Source: Dugong dugon | Lineage: Eukaryota > Chordata > Mammalia > Sirenia > Dugongidae | DNA length: 64,000 nt | Direction: 5' to 3' | NCBI GenBank assembly: GCA_030035585.1 | Contig: CM057462.1 | Location: 98,415,234 to 98,479,233 of the forward strand | Shown: positions 36,312 through 46,959 of the stretch, in pieces | Layout of the letters: every line of letters begins with the position of its first letter | How positions within the stretch are numbered: the stretch's first letter is position 1 | Translations under genes and position numbers: made by a program | The notes under the pieces: model-generated | What the model was told of the DNA's origin: nothing | Database searches by the model: none | Seen by the model: the letters and a program-made list of their open reading frames with translations, nothing else

Positions 36312-38216
36312 TCAGTAGTTATTTTTCTCGTTTATTGATTGTAGATTTGTTTGTTTCATCCCTTTGTTTTTAAGTTTGACTATGTCTGAGCAGGCAGACT
36401 GTGTTTTTTGTTGTTTGCTCGTCTGTGGGCACAATACTTTTCACCTCCTTCTCCAATTGGCAGTGTCAGTCACTTAGATATGGTACAGCAGGGCAGATCT
36501 AGCTGAAGAGGAGTTACTGGGACGGGTTTTTTGTGGCACTTACTACAGCCCCCCGGGTGGGTCGGTAATCAGTGCAGGGCAGTTTCCATTAGGCCATGCC
36601 TGTGCTGCTTGCTGGTGTGATGTTAAGCGCATGGTGCAGATAGGCAGGGTGTAGTGGGGATATTGATATGTGTGGAGCCAAGATGGATATGGGAGAGAGG
36701 AGTGAGGAACAGGAGCCAAAAACCTACAAAGAAACAAAAAAGAATGCTAGGGGAGCTAACCGTTGGAGTGGAGAGATGAGAGACTATGAAATGGAGAGAA
36801 ACAGAAAGGGGAAGAGGAAGGAAAGAAAATAAAAGAATGATTAAATATAAATCAGAAAGGTTAAAGAACCACAAAGTTCCCAGGGATCCCACCACTGCAG
36901 CTATGAAGTCTGGGGAAGTCGCTCTTAGGTGTTGCAGTACAGCATGGCTAGAAGGAGTAGAGGTATACAACACCACGTATTCAGGGAACAGAAAGAGAAG
37001 GAAGATATAGAGAGACGATAAACTGAGTAATGAAGAAAGACAAAAAGGGAAAAAGAGGGAAAAGAAAACAAAACAAATTAAAAAAATAAAAGAACAATAA
37101 AAACCCCCCAAAAAACAGAAAAAAATAAGAAAAACCAAATGAAAAAAGAAATGCCCTCTGGAATCCCTCTGCATGTCTGTGCAAGATGAGGGGGAATCTC
37201 CTTGCCACGCAGCACCGCATGGCCAGAAAGGGCTCCCAACTCAAGAAAAGAAAACAAACAAACAAACAAACAAAAGCCAAGGGATCTCACCAGCGTGGCA
37301 GCCCTGACTGGGAAGCAGCTCCACACTCAATCGGGGCTCCATAACTCCTCAGGAAGAAGCAAAGATAGTGCACGGAGCCAGGTATTTGAGCAAAAGGAGG
37401 GGGAGGTGGTGAGAGGTAAGGAAGAAATCAAAAGAAGCAGAAAAAGAAGCAACACCAGTAGCCAACAGATGGCACTCAGAGAGCCAGCTCAGGCAGGCTG
37501 GTGGAATCCAAGCAGCCGGTGTTTCTCGGACAAGAGACTGTGTCCGCAGGAAGAAGTAGGGGCCAAGTGTGGGTGAAGAAGGGTAGGGAGTGGGAAAGGG
37601 TATATCACAAATTACCGGAGCTCTGCGGCCCCTTAGGAAGAAGCAAAGATGGTGCACGGAGCCAGGTATTTCAGTGAAAGGAGGGGGAGGTGGTGAGAGG
37701 TAAGGAAGAAATCAAAAGAAGCGGAAAAAAGCCACATCAGCAGCTAACAAATGGTACTCAGAGAACCGGCTCGTTCGGGTGTGTGGAATCCAAGCATCTG
37801 GTGTTTCCCGGACAAGAGGCTACGGCTGCGGGAAGCAGAGGAGTCTGAGTAAAGGTGAAGAAGGGTAGGGTGTGGGAAAGCGTATATTGCAAATTACCAG
37901 TTGTTTTGTCTCCTGCTGGAAGCTCCGTGAAGCTGCTTTCTCGTACCCACTGTTTGCTGGTCTCAGACAGGAGTCCAAGATGGTGGATCCACCCTGCATT
38001 AGCTGGTAGGGGACCTCTGGGTGAATCTCTCCTTGCTCTCCATTCTCTGTCAGTTTTCTCACTCAGTTTGGTGCTTGGCTGAGTTCTTTATCTCTTCATT
38101 TGATGTTTTAGGGTTTCAGGATTGTTGTTTTCTCTGTTCGGCTTAGTTTTTCGGATCTTTGCTGTGGAGGGATGGCGTGGTGCTTCTGCCTAGAGCACCA
38201 TTTTGCTGGAGGTCCT
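36312..38216 (-). promoter_or_regulatory. L1 5' UTR with two tandem promoter monomers
   Basis: Two direct repeats of about 283 bp lie at 37351-37634 and 37635-37908. Each contains 'gaagaagcaaagat.gtgcacggagccaggtattt', then 'ggagggggaggtggtgagagg', 'gtggaatccaagca' and 'gtgaagaagggtaggg' (in pieces). The 308 bp beyond (37909-38216) are unique and form the 5' end ('ccattttgctggaggtcc' on the + strand). The 1,040 bp proximal to ORF1 match the 5' UTR of element B. Tandem monomers acting as promoter units are known from mouse L1; the same role here is inferred from position. Confidence 0.8.
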
Positions 38217-38224
38217 CTGTTTAT

Positions 38225-38650
38225 AAACATTTTTGCAAAATTATTGATTATTTACGAAGAATATATATTAAGGAGTAAAATGCCTGGGTAAAAGATATGC
38301 ATATTTTTAAAGTCTTTTGGTATTACTGTCAAATTGTACTCTGAAAAAGCTTATACTAATACATACTCCCATCAGCAGGGAAAGCAAAAAAAATCTATTT
38401 CAAAGCACACTTGCTATCCCTGATGTTTTGAGTAATATGTTGTCCAATTATGTAATTATGTTTTAATTTTTTCCTTTAATATTAGTGACCTAGAGAATCA
38501 TTTACTAATTTATTAGCCATTTGTATCTCTTTTCCTGTGAATTGTCTGTTCACATGCTTTGCTTATTCTTCTACTAAATTTTTATTTTCCTTAATTTTTG
38601 TATGAAGCTCTTTGAAAACTGAAGATATTTGACATTTTTACAGTACCAAG
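38225..38650 (-). mobile_element. Old L1 (L1M-type) fragment
   Basis: Read on the + strand, 'aaaatgcctgggtaaaagatatgc', 'actcccatcagcagg', 'ttattagccatttgtatctct' and 'gtgaattgtctgttcacatgc' (in pieces) are the antisense of the ORF2 3' region of old mammalian L1s. It lies directly against the 5' end of element C. Confidence 0.65.
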
Positions 38651-38716
38651 GTTTACATGAGAAAAGTTGATAATTTTCTCCATTTACAACAGAAATTTTT
38701 ATGGCACAATCTGTAT

Positions 38717-38932
38717 CATTGGTTCCCAGCTGGAGCAATTTTGACCCCCAGGGGACATTTGGCAATGTATGGAAGCATTTTTGATTGTCATGTCTTACGA
38801 GGATATTAATGGAATCTAGTGAGTTAAGACCAGGGATACTGCTAAGGACCCTATAAGGCACAGAACAAACCCCTATGACAAAGAATTATCCAGTCCAAAA
38901 TATTAATAATGCCAAGATTGAGAAACCCCAGT
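38717..38932 (+). mobile_element. MER20 (hAT-Charlie DNA transposon)
   Basis: 'ttggttcccagctggagcaatttt', 'caggggacatttggcaatgt', 'ggaagcatttttgattgtcat', 'aggatattaatggaatctagt', 'aggcacagaacaaacccc' and 'caaagaattatccag' (in pieces) follow MER20 end to end, including both ends ('ggttcccag' and 'gagaaacccc'). At 216 bp it is full length. MER20 copies have been reported as regulatory elements in placental-mammal endometrium; nothing here tests that for this copy. Confidence 0.8.
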
Positions 38933-39994
38933 CTCTACAGTAAGTTCTGCAAAATTTTTGATTGAGTTTATTCCTAGGAGATGTGTGTGTGTGTGAGAAA
39001 ACTTTTCAATTATATTAATTAATGTTGACCAATTAATGTTGGATAAAACAGATGACTTTGCATGTATTTTGGAACTGCCAATTTTATTATTTTTTCTTAG
39101 TAGTTATTTTTATTATCCTGGGCTTTATACTTAATAATTTTATCTTTGATGGTAATACCAGTGTTGTAATTCTGAAACTGTTTTATGTATAATGAAGGAT
39201 AAAACAAAATAAGTACATATATTGATATTATTGGAAATCAGGGGTTTTAGTGTGGCCGAACAGAGACCCAAATTTCAAGTGGGAGAATGTGAGGAGGAAC
39301 CATACAGAGTTGGATTTGAATTGTAGGTATCAAAATACAAATGTATATATATTTCCTAGCTGTATTTACTGAAAAGACCTGGGATGAAATGCCACCTCAT
39401 GAGCAATGAACACATCTAGTATCCAGAGCTTGATCTCTAAATGCAGTCTCCAATTAAAATGAACCAGAGCTCCTTGGAGGAATCGCTGGTTTCAGATCTG
39501 GGCAAATATAAGGTCAGAGAAAGTGCAAGTTAAACCTGAAACATTATTTTTTTTAATGCAGAATTCAGATAAGTGCTCAAAAACTAATGAGTTAATATAA
39601 AAGTTCACAGGAGCAGCTCAAAATACCTCTTACTGGCCCATTTTGGAACAATTTATCATTAAAAAGAACAATATTGTATTTTTACACAAATAACGTGCAC
39701 GTTATTATACTGCTTTTTGCATACCATGCAATCTCCATATGTTACTTTCACAAGCGTGTTAGACCAATATTTTTTACATGTTGCAAACCTCCATTTCAAT
39801 TATTTTTCCTGTTCAGTGGATTTAATGTAAAGTCTTCATCTTGGTGCCTTTTGACGTGAAGGCTTGGTTTCCAGCAGCAGACTGTCACCAGCCCATCCTC
39901 GAGTTTCTAAAGCAGCCCCTCTCCTGGCAAGATTCCTTCTCTGCTCTGCAAACAGCTTTCTCCAACGCAGGAAGAAATCACTTTTTTCTGCCCT
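38933..39994. other. Unassigned interval
   Basis: AT-rich, with a short (TG)n at 38982-38994. No gene or repeat recognised. The GC content rises from about 39860 toward the CpG island. Confidence 0.5.
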
Positions 39995-40470
39995 GAAAGA
40001 GCTCTTGCCAGGGTGGCCGACCCCAACCCAGGAGATGCGTGCGTCTGGGCACCCTGGCTGGAGAGGCCACTGAGGTCGGCGAAGCCAGCGCGCTCTAACT
40101 GCGTGCATTCTACCCACCAGTCTGGCTTGCCCGCCGCCGTGCTCTGGCGGTTTGAATCTCTTGCCTGTGCGGACACCGCAGAGTGGTGGACGTGAGAGTC
40201 ATGGACGCAGAGCGGTGGCGTGTCCCTTGCTCGAATGATACCCGTCCGACAGGCCGACGGGGCCCATGGGCCGGGGCAGTGTGCACCTTCACCCACACCT
40301 TCCTTCCATCTGGCTTCATGTGGCGCTGGCACGCGGGACCAGGGTGCACACAGGCAACAGCCCCTGCCCGCCATGGGACCAGACCGTCCTCGGGCTGTGG
40401 CAGCCCCACGCACAGCTCTTCCCCTGGCCCTCCACTCATCTCCGGTAATATGTACCTGGGCGCAGATCAG
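39995..40470. promoter_or_regulatory. Isolated CpG-rich island
   Basis: By eye there are about 24 CpG dinucleotides between 40017 and 40275 and about 33 to 40465, while the flanking kilobases have almost none. Such density in a mammalian genome usually means a germline-unmethylated promoter or enhancer. Open frames exist on both strands (168 codons at 39907-40413 on the minus strand; 115 codons at 40183-40530 on the plus strand), but I recognise neither product, and overlapping frames are expected in GC-rich DNA. No CpG-rich repeat family is recognised. Possible identities are a promoter of a noncoding RNA, an intragenic CpG island, or a retrocopy of a GC-rich exon. Confidence 0.6.
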
Positions 40471-41943
40471 TTACAAGTAACTCCACCACTCTCAGGCCTG
40501 GCCACAAACTGCCCCAGAGCAAATGCTTAAAGTATTTATTTTCCAATTACCAGAGTACTACCAAATTCCATTCATGACTTCTTGACCAGGGCTTATGCTT
40601 TTATTATACGAAAGTGATCAAAAGTAACATTTTCGGACTGTTGAATGAGGGCGAATGAGGCCAAAATTCACTTTTGGAAATGTCGCAAGACATGCATAGT
40701 CTATGCATGGGCCCGCTATGCCAGAACTTTTTTACATCATTTCATCATGGTTATATGTATGTGGGTGTTATGTGGGCAGGCTATTTTCGAAAAATACAGT
40801 AGTGGTAAAGGATTATAACACAGTGAAGAAAAATGACTCAAGACGTCCATAGTAATACTCAAAGAAGAGACAGAAATTAATGTGATGAATGTTAGCCAAA
40901 GTGAATCTGGGTAATGGGATATGAACGCTCTTTAAACTTCCAATTTTTTCTTAGGTTTGAAAAGTTTCACATAAAAATTTTAAAAAAGTAAAAATGTATT
41001 TTATTCATTCTATTCTACATGCCAGTTACCAGAATCAAATTTTTTTTAAGAAATATTCTCAAATCCTTCATTTTAAGTATTGAATTAATTAATTAGTTAT
41101 TTGCTTTCTTATACATATGTTTTTGTTTTGTTTTGTTATTTCTCAATGGTGGCTATCTTGAATAGTTTGAAACAATAGGTAGCCCCTTAATCTGATACTT
41201 CCCTAAGTTATTTTACTCACTGAGAGAGTCTATTGGATTTTTGTGGTCCAAAATCTTCTAAAATTATTTCTTACTATTTGAGATCTAACAGCAATTGGTT
41301 TTTCCCATTGTGTAAGATCTCTTTTTTGATCTCTCTCTATTCTCTTTCATTGTATTTGCAAACCAGCTAATTCTTTCCCAGGCTCACATCTTTTTTGTCA
41401 TACCTTTCCAGATGAAATTGTTAGCAACCAAAATACAGTCTTAACATTTTGTTTTCCACCCTAGCCTTCCTTAGATACAAATTTAGCAGACAAATAGCCT
41501 GCCTTTAAGTTATCAGAGGCAATAGCTTTGCTAAATGTTTTTCCTCTGCCTTACAGGCATCACTACCTTTCAGATTCCAAAATTAATTTTATTGCCACCT
41601 GCTCCAAGACTGCTGCACCAATGCCAAATACTTTGAGTATTTTTATGTCAGCACCAATTTCCAGAAAGCAATTTCTTTATTAGGGTAATTAACGTTAGCT
41701 TCTGAAACGGATCAGCCTTGATACTTCAGTGCCTTATCACACTGTAAGTTTATTTCTCAACCATATCATACTTAGAAATATGTCAGAGGGTAACTAGAAG
41801 ATATGAGCACCAAAATCACTGAAGATGAGAATATGAGGATTGAGGATTTTGTGTGATAATTGGAAAGTCCTGGCCTGGAAGTAGTTTATAACATTTTTGT
41901 CCACATCCTATCGGGTTGAACCCAATTACATGGCCGCTTCCTT
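40471..41943. other. Mostly unassigned interval with an old L1 3' end
   Basis: At about 40850-41000 (+) 'gtgaatctgggtaatggga' and 'ttttcttaggtttgaaaagt' followed by an A-rich end suggest the 3' UTR of an old L1M. Otherwise AT-rich sequence with no gene. Confidence 0.45.
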
Positions 41944-42066
41944 CCGTCTTGCTTTTTATTGTGTGTTACTGTATATATGTATAACTTACATATATAGTAA
42001 CACTATATACATGTACAGTAACACATAATATACATATACAGTAACAGATTATATATATATATACAG
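41944..42066. repeat. TA-rich minisatellite-like array
   Basis: A block of 'cagtaaca' preceded by alternating TA/CA recurs at about 41994, 42016, 42041 and 42063 with imperfect spacing of 22-25 bp. It lies at the 3' edge of the old L1 that follows and may derive from its A-rich end. Confidence 0.6.
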
Positions 42067-43640
42067 TAACATATTTGTCATTGAATATTATTCCATTGTA
42101 TGGATGTACCAGTTTGTTTATCCATTCATCTATTGAAGAAGACCTTGATTGCTCTTAAATTTTGTAAATTGTTAACACAGCTGCTATAAATATTTGTGTG
42201 GAAATAAGTTTTCAACTTATTTTAAGTAAATGCCAATGAGATCAATTACTGGGTCATAAGGTAAGACTGTTTATAGGTTTGTAAGAAACTTCCACACTAT
42301 CTTCCAAAGTGGCACTACTATTCTACATTCTCACCAATAATGAATAAAAATTCCTGTTGCTCTACATCCTTGCCAACATTTAGAGTTGTCAGTATTTTGG
42401 GTTTCACCCATTCTATTAGGTGTGTATCGTTGTTTTAATTTGCAGTTCCTTAATGACATACGATGTTGAGAATATTTTCATATGCTTATTTTCCATCTGT
42501 ATATCTTCTTCAGAGAAGGGTCTGTTCATATTATTTTGCCCATTTTTAATTGGGTTTTTTGTTTCCCTCTTATTGATATTTTATGTATTTTGGATACAAG
42601 TCCATTATCAGATATGTGTTTTGCAAGTATTTTCTACTAGTCTGTAACTTGTCTTTTCATTCTCCTTCACAGAGCAGAAGTTTTTAATTTTAGTGAAGTC
42701 AAACATTTATTTTTTCTCTCATGGATCATGCTTTTTGTGTTGTATCTAAAAAGTTATTGTCAAACCCAAGATCTCCTAGACTTTCTCTTCTGCTATCTTC
42801 CAGAAATGTTATAGTTTTGTGATTTTAGGTCTGTGATCCATTTTGAGTAAATTTTTGTGAAAAGTAGAAGGTCTCGGTCTAGATTCATTCCTTTTGCAAG
42901 TGGATGTCCCATTGTTCCAACACTGTTTTTTGAAATGACTCTCCTTTCTCCATTGAATTGCCTTTTCAAAAATCAGTTGTCTTTATTTGAATGGGTCTGT
43001 TTCTGGGCATTTTATTATGTTCCATTGATCAGTTTGTCTATTCTTTCACCAATTCCACACGATCTTGATAACAGTAGCTTTACAGTAAGTCTTGAAGTTG
43101 GGTAGTATCGGTCCTCCAACTTTGTTCTTTTTCTTCAATATTGGCTATTTTGAGGTTTTTTTTTTTTTTTTTGCCTTTCCCCCATATATACTTTAGAATA
43201 AATTTATCAATATCACAAAATAATTTCTTGGGATTTTGATTGAGAGTGTATTGAATCTATACATCAAGTTGGAAAGAACTGGCATCTTAACAATGGTGAG
43301 TCTTCCAATCCATGAACATGGAATATCTCTTCATTTATTTATATCTTCTTTGATTTCTTTCATTAATTTTGTAGTTTTTCTTGTATAAATCTTATACATA
43401 TTTTGCTAGATTTATACCTAGCTATTTAATTTTTTTTAGTGTTAATATAATGATGCACTGTTTTTTATTTAAAATTCCAATTACTCATTGCTGGTATATG
43501 GGAAAGTAATTGACTTTCATATAATTTTGAAATATGTATTTTTAATAAATTTATATATGAGGATACTTACCCTGTATCCTGCAACCTTACTATAATCACT
43601 TAATAGTTCCAGGAGACTGTGCATTTTTTTAAAAGCCCAT
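42067..43640 (-). mobile_element. Old L1 fragment, ORF2 C-terminal half
   Basis: On the + strand this reads as antisense L1 ORF2: 'tattattccattgtatggatg', 'gtttgtttatccattcatct', 'tgggtcataagg', 'ccatttttaattgggttttt', 'tttttgtgttgtatctaaaa', 'gatccattttgagtaaat', 'ggtcctccaactttgttctt' and 'atccatgaacatggaatatc'. All are typical of mammalian L1 and in the proper order. Many stops and indels. A T-run at 43159-43172 interrupts it. It is more diverged than elements B and C. Confidence 0.85.
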
Positions 43641-44355
43641 TTATCCTGTATTACTCTAATTCTGCATATTATGATTTCCTGTGCTCACCAGACTACAAGT
43701 TTCTGGAGTCTCTGGGTCCACTCCTGAAGTTCACAGAGATCCAGCTCAACTTTGATTAGTCTGAGTGGTTGCCCAGAAGCTCCAAACCATAGCCTGGTTA
43801 AAGCCCCAGGCCAGAACCCACCTCAGTCTCCTACTCTACTCTCACCTCTTACATCTTAGTGTTGTCTTGGCTTCGTTTTTAACTTGTTTTTTATTACCTC
43901 TTCCATTGCCTTCCTCTTCTTTCCATCTTTTCCTCTTTCCTTTTTTTCTTTCTTTTTTTTTATTCAGCAACTAATTTCAAGTCATTATAATCTATACGGA
44001 GTTTTGGATGTGCAAAGGTAACCAGTGTTTCTTTCCCCAAGGGTCTTACAATAAAGTGGAGATTATGTTCTAGCCTTGCCCTACCTGTCTTTGGACCTTA
44101 AGCAGGTCAACACAACATTCTTAGCCATATTTTTTTTCATTCTTTTGTGTATCCATTCAGCAAGAATTGCCTTAGCTAGGGTTTCCTAGAAAACAAAACT
44201 GAGACAAAAACTATACGCTATCACTTTACTGGGGAATAAAATCACATGAAAGTAGAAGTGAGGGAAAAGGGAAGTGTGGCAGAATAGAAGGGAGAGCAAA
44301 TTAAAAAAGGCGTGCATTACTGAGCTGTCATAATTTCCTAGTAAGTACAGATGAA
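43641..44355. other. Unassigned interval with a decayed L2 piece
   Basis: At about 43960-44070 'ttattcagcaactaatttcaa' and 'cccaagggtcttacaataaag' (in pieces) resemble antisense L2 3' sequence. A second L2-like piece, 44145-44170, may continue at 45060-45240. No gene. Confidence 0.4.
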
Positions 44356-44587
44356 CGTCATCAGGAGGGACCAGTCCCTAAAGAAGGACATCATGTTTGG
44401 TAAAGTAGAGGGTCAGCAAAAAAGAAGAAGACCCTCAACGAGATGAATGACACAGAGGCTGCAACAATGGGCTCAAACATAGCAACAATTGTGAGGATGG
44501 TGCAGAACTGGGCAGTGTTTCGTTCTGTTGTACGTAGGGTCACTGTGATTTGAAACCGACTCCATGGCACCTAACAACAATGACAAC
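44356..44587 (+). mobile_element. RTE 3' fragment (232 bp) with 9-bp TSD
   Basis: A 5'-truncated RTE copy: 'catcaggagggaccagtccc', 'ggacatcatgtttggtaaag', 'agaccctcaacgagatga', 'gtttcgttctgttgtacgta' and the tail 'ctaacaacaatgacaac'. It is flanked by 'acagatgaa' at 44347-44355 and 44588-44596. It shows the typical 3' end of the family in this genome. Confidence 0.9.
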
Positions 44588-44596
44588 ACAGATGAA

Positions 44597-45429
44597 TGCT
44601 CCTTCTTGTGGAATGTCTTCAGAGTGACTGTATGAATTACTGCTTGTTGAAACAATCTGTTAAGGAAAGGAAGGGAAACAAATGTATCCATTGGCTTTTT
44701 GCTAACTCCCATCCCTTGTTCCCCCTGGTCAAACTTCATCCCATGTGGTACTGATTTCCCCACACTTCTGGGTTTTCTCCAGGCTTCCAGGAGAAAAGTC
44801 AAAGCTTCTGTGGGTCAGTGTGCAGATGTGGCAGTCAATCTCTCCTTATCAATAGGTGCTGCATGTGTTGCTCCCTAATCCAAAGTGATAAACAGTAGCC
44901 CCATAGAGTTGGCTCATGTCAAAGTGAACTGTGCAAGACATTGCTAGGGCTGCTTTGAGAGGGACTCAGGCTGAGGGTTGGGATGGAAGAGGCTTAAACA
45001 TAGCAGCATCATTCTGAAAAGGCCCAAAATAGGAATCTGATTCATCCACCAAGGAAATGTTTAATCAGGTAATTTTCTCTGTGCTTGTGGAGTTCACAGT
45101 CTAGTAGAGGAAATGATGGGATAGACATGTAAACAAAACTGCTAGTCTAGAAGCATAAACAAAGTTACATGTCCCAATGAGATTGGTGAAGGCTTAATAA
45201 AGTAGGAGACATTTGAGGTAGATTTTGTAGTATTAATAGGCATTTTCATCTATAAAAACAAACTGTAATTGAATCAACATTGCACAAAATGTGTTTCTCT
45301 AAATTAGGTTCTTATGGTGTTGACTGGCTCATTCATTCACACTCCAAAATCCCTAGCATGACTTCTGTTAATATAAAACCTGAAAAGATAAAATCTACAA
45401 TTCCTATACTCCCTTATAGCCAAATGACC
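44597..45429. other. Unassigned interval
   Basis: Part of an older insert (about 44170-45060) that seems to split an antisense L2, plus L2-like sequence at about 45060-45240 ('gagttcacagtctagtagagg', 'gagacatttgaggtagat'). No gene recognised; the 109-codon minus-strand frame at 44473-44802 has no known motif. Confidence 0.4.
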
Positions 45430-45765
45430 TAAGTTTTGTCATACATATGCCCTGTGGGGAAAGTGGGCATAATAAATACGGGAAAAAAAGACTTTCCAGC
45501 AATATGGTGGTGGAGGTTCTACACTGCAAAGCCTAGCAATATTTGTTCAGAATGTTGGGTGGTGGTTGCAGCCAGGTGTCCACCAAAACAGTTCAGGGAT
45601 ATGCTTGGGTACTTGTGGTAACTGCATTGTTCCAGGCTTTGTACTTTTCACTCGTGGCTTCCTGGCCCTCCTGAAAATTCTGTAAGGTACCTAATAAATG
45701 CCTTTCTGTTTAAACTACCTAAGTACATTCTGTGGTCTTTAACCAAGAACTCTCAAGGATACCTA
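45430..45765 (+). mobile_element. Probable ERVL-type LTR fragment
   Basis: The end 'cctaataaatgcctttctgt', followed by 'ctgtggtctttaaccaagaactct', resembles the polyadenylation signal and 3' end of ERVL-group LTRs. The 5' limit is unclear. Confidence 0.4.
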
Positions 45766-45837
45766 AGAAATGTTAATAACTATTTTATGAAATCAGATTC
45801 TATGGTTGTATGCATTTAGAAAGCCAGAGTTAAAGAG

Positions 45838-46951
45838 CTCTCTCTTTTTTTTTTAATTTATTTTTTTATTGTACTTTAGATGAAGGTTTACAGAACAAAT
45901 AGTTTCTCATTAAACAGTCAGTACATATGTTGTTTTATGACATTGTTAACAACCCCATGAAAAGTCAACACTCTCCCTTCTCAACCTGGGAGGATTTTTT
46001 TTTTTTTTTTTTTTGGTGGTGAAAATATACATAGCCAAAGATACACCATTTCAAAAATTTCTATGTGTACAATTCATTGACATAAATTTCATTCTTCCAG
46101 TTGTGCTGCTATTCTCAGTACCCTTTTCCAAATTATTCCATCACCATTATCTTCAACTTACTTCCCTCTAGGCTTCCCATCAAACCTTTTGAGTTGCTGT
46201 TATCAATTTGATCTCACATAGATTATTCTTTTTTTTTTTTTTTTTGTACTTCAGATGAAGGTTTACAGAACAAATCGTTTCTCATTAAACAATTAGGACA
46301 CATATTGCCCTATGACAGTGGTTAACAATCCCATGACATGTCAACATTGTCCTTTCTCAACCTTGGGTCTAGAAAGGTGTCTGGGGGCCATATTCTCAGG
46401 GTTTCTCCAGTCTCTGTCAGGCCAGTAAAACTGGTCTTTTTCTGTGGGTTAGAATTTTGTTCTACATCCTTCTCCCCCTCTGTCCAGGACCCTCTGTTGT
46501 GATCTGGGTCAGAGCAGTCGGTGGTAGCCAGGCACCATCTAGCTGTACTTGACTCAGTCTGGTGGGGGCCTTGGTAGCTGTGGTCCATTAGTCCTTCAGA
46601 CTAATCTTTTCCTAGTAGCCTGTTCTTTTTATTCTCCCTTGCTCCCAAAGGGGTGAGACCAGTGGAGTGTCTTAGATGGTTGCTCATAGGCTTTTAAGAT
46701 CCCAGACATTACTCACCAAGGTAGACTGTAGAACATTGTCTTTACAAACTGTGCTATGTCAATTCAGTTAGATGTTCCCTGAGACTATGGTCCCCACAGC
46801 CCTCCACCCAGCCATTCAGTCCCTCAGGGAGTTTGGATGTGTCTATGGAGCTTCTATGACCTTTCCTTGTACAAGTTGTGCTGGTTTCCCCAGTGTTGTG
46901 TACTGTCTTACCCTTTACCAAAGTTACCACTGATCTATTGTCTATTTAGTT
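45838..46951 (-). mobile_element. L1 3' UTR fragment (element D) with probable 8-bp TSD
   Basis: Complement of the 3' UTR of elements B and C, cut within that UTR at 46951 ('tctatttag'). The terminal modules are at 45879-45968 and 46254-46343, with a T-run (46001-46014) and an extra stretch of about 130 bp between them that the other copies lack. 'ttaaagag' at 45830-45837 and 46952-46959 is a probable target duplication. An 88-codon frame at 46322-46588 on the minus strand is UTR sequence, not a gene. Confidence 0.85.
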
Positions 46952-46959
46952 TTAAAGAG

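Larger units (their letters stand above)
29909..38216 (-). mobile_element. L1 LINE, nearly full length with monomeric promoter (element C)
   Basis: The layout on the minus strand is 5' UTR (38216-36312), ORF1 (36311-35262), spacer, ORF2 (34838-31089), 3' UTR (31088-29909) and a T-rich run on the + strand at 29903-29925 that corresponds to the A-tail. It is homologous to element B over its whole length and to the 3' UTR at 45838-46951. At about 8.3 kb it is longer than B because its 5' UTR includes two promoter monomers and a unique 5' segment. It is inactive: the ORF1 start is lost, the ORF2 catalytic Asn is replaced, and several frames are broken. I found no convincing target duplication at its ends. 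Confidence 0.94.

Noticed and set aside
36623..37174. 183-codon minus-strand frame rich in Phe, Leu and Ser
   Set aside because: It lies in the pyrimidine-rich L1 5' UTR. The same kind of frame occurs in element B near 2745-3304, with no conserved protein motif.
39907..40413. 168-codon minus-strand frame in the CpG island as a gene
   Set aside because: Frames are open on both strands and in several phases, as expected when GC-rich DNA lacks stop codons. No domain is recognisable and there is no splice or start context I can support.
46322..46588. 88-codon minus-strand frame at 46322-46588 and the related 79-codon frame at 30410-30649
   Set aside because: Both lie in the L1 3' UTR, and the + copy at 9353-9562 has the same peptide beginning. 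The similarity reflects repeat homology, not a conserved gene.
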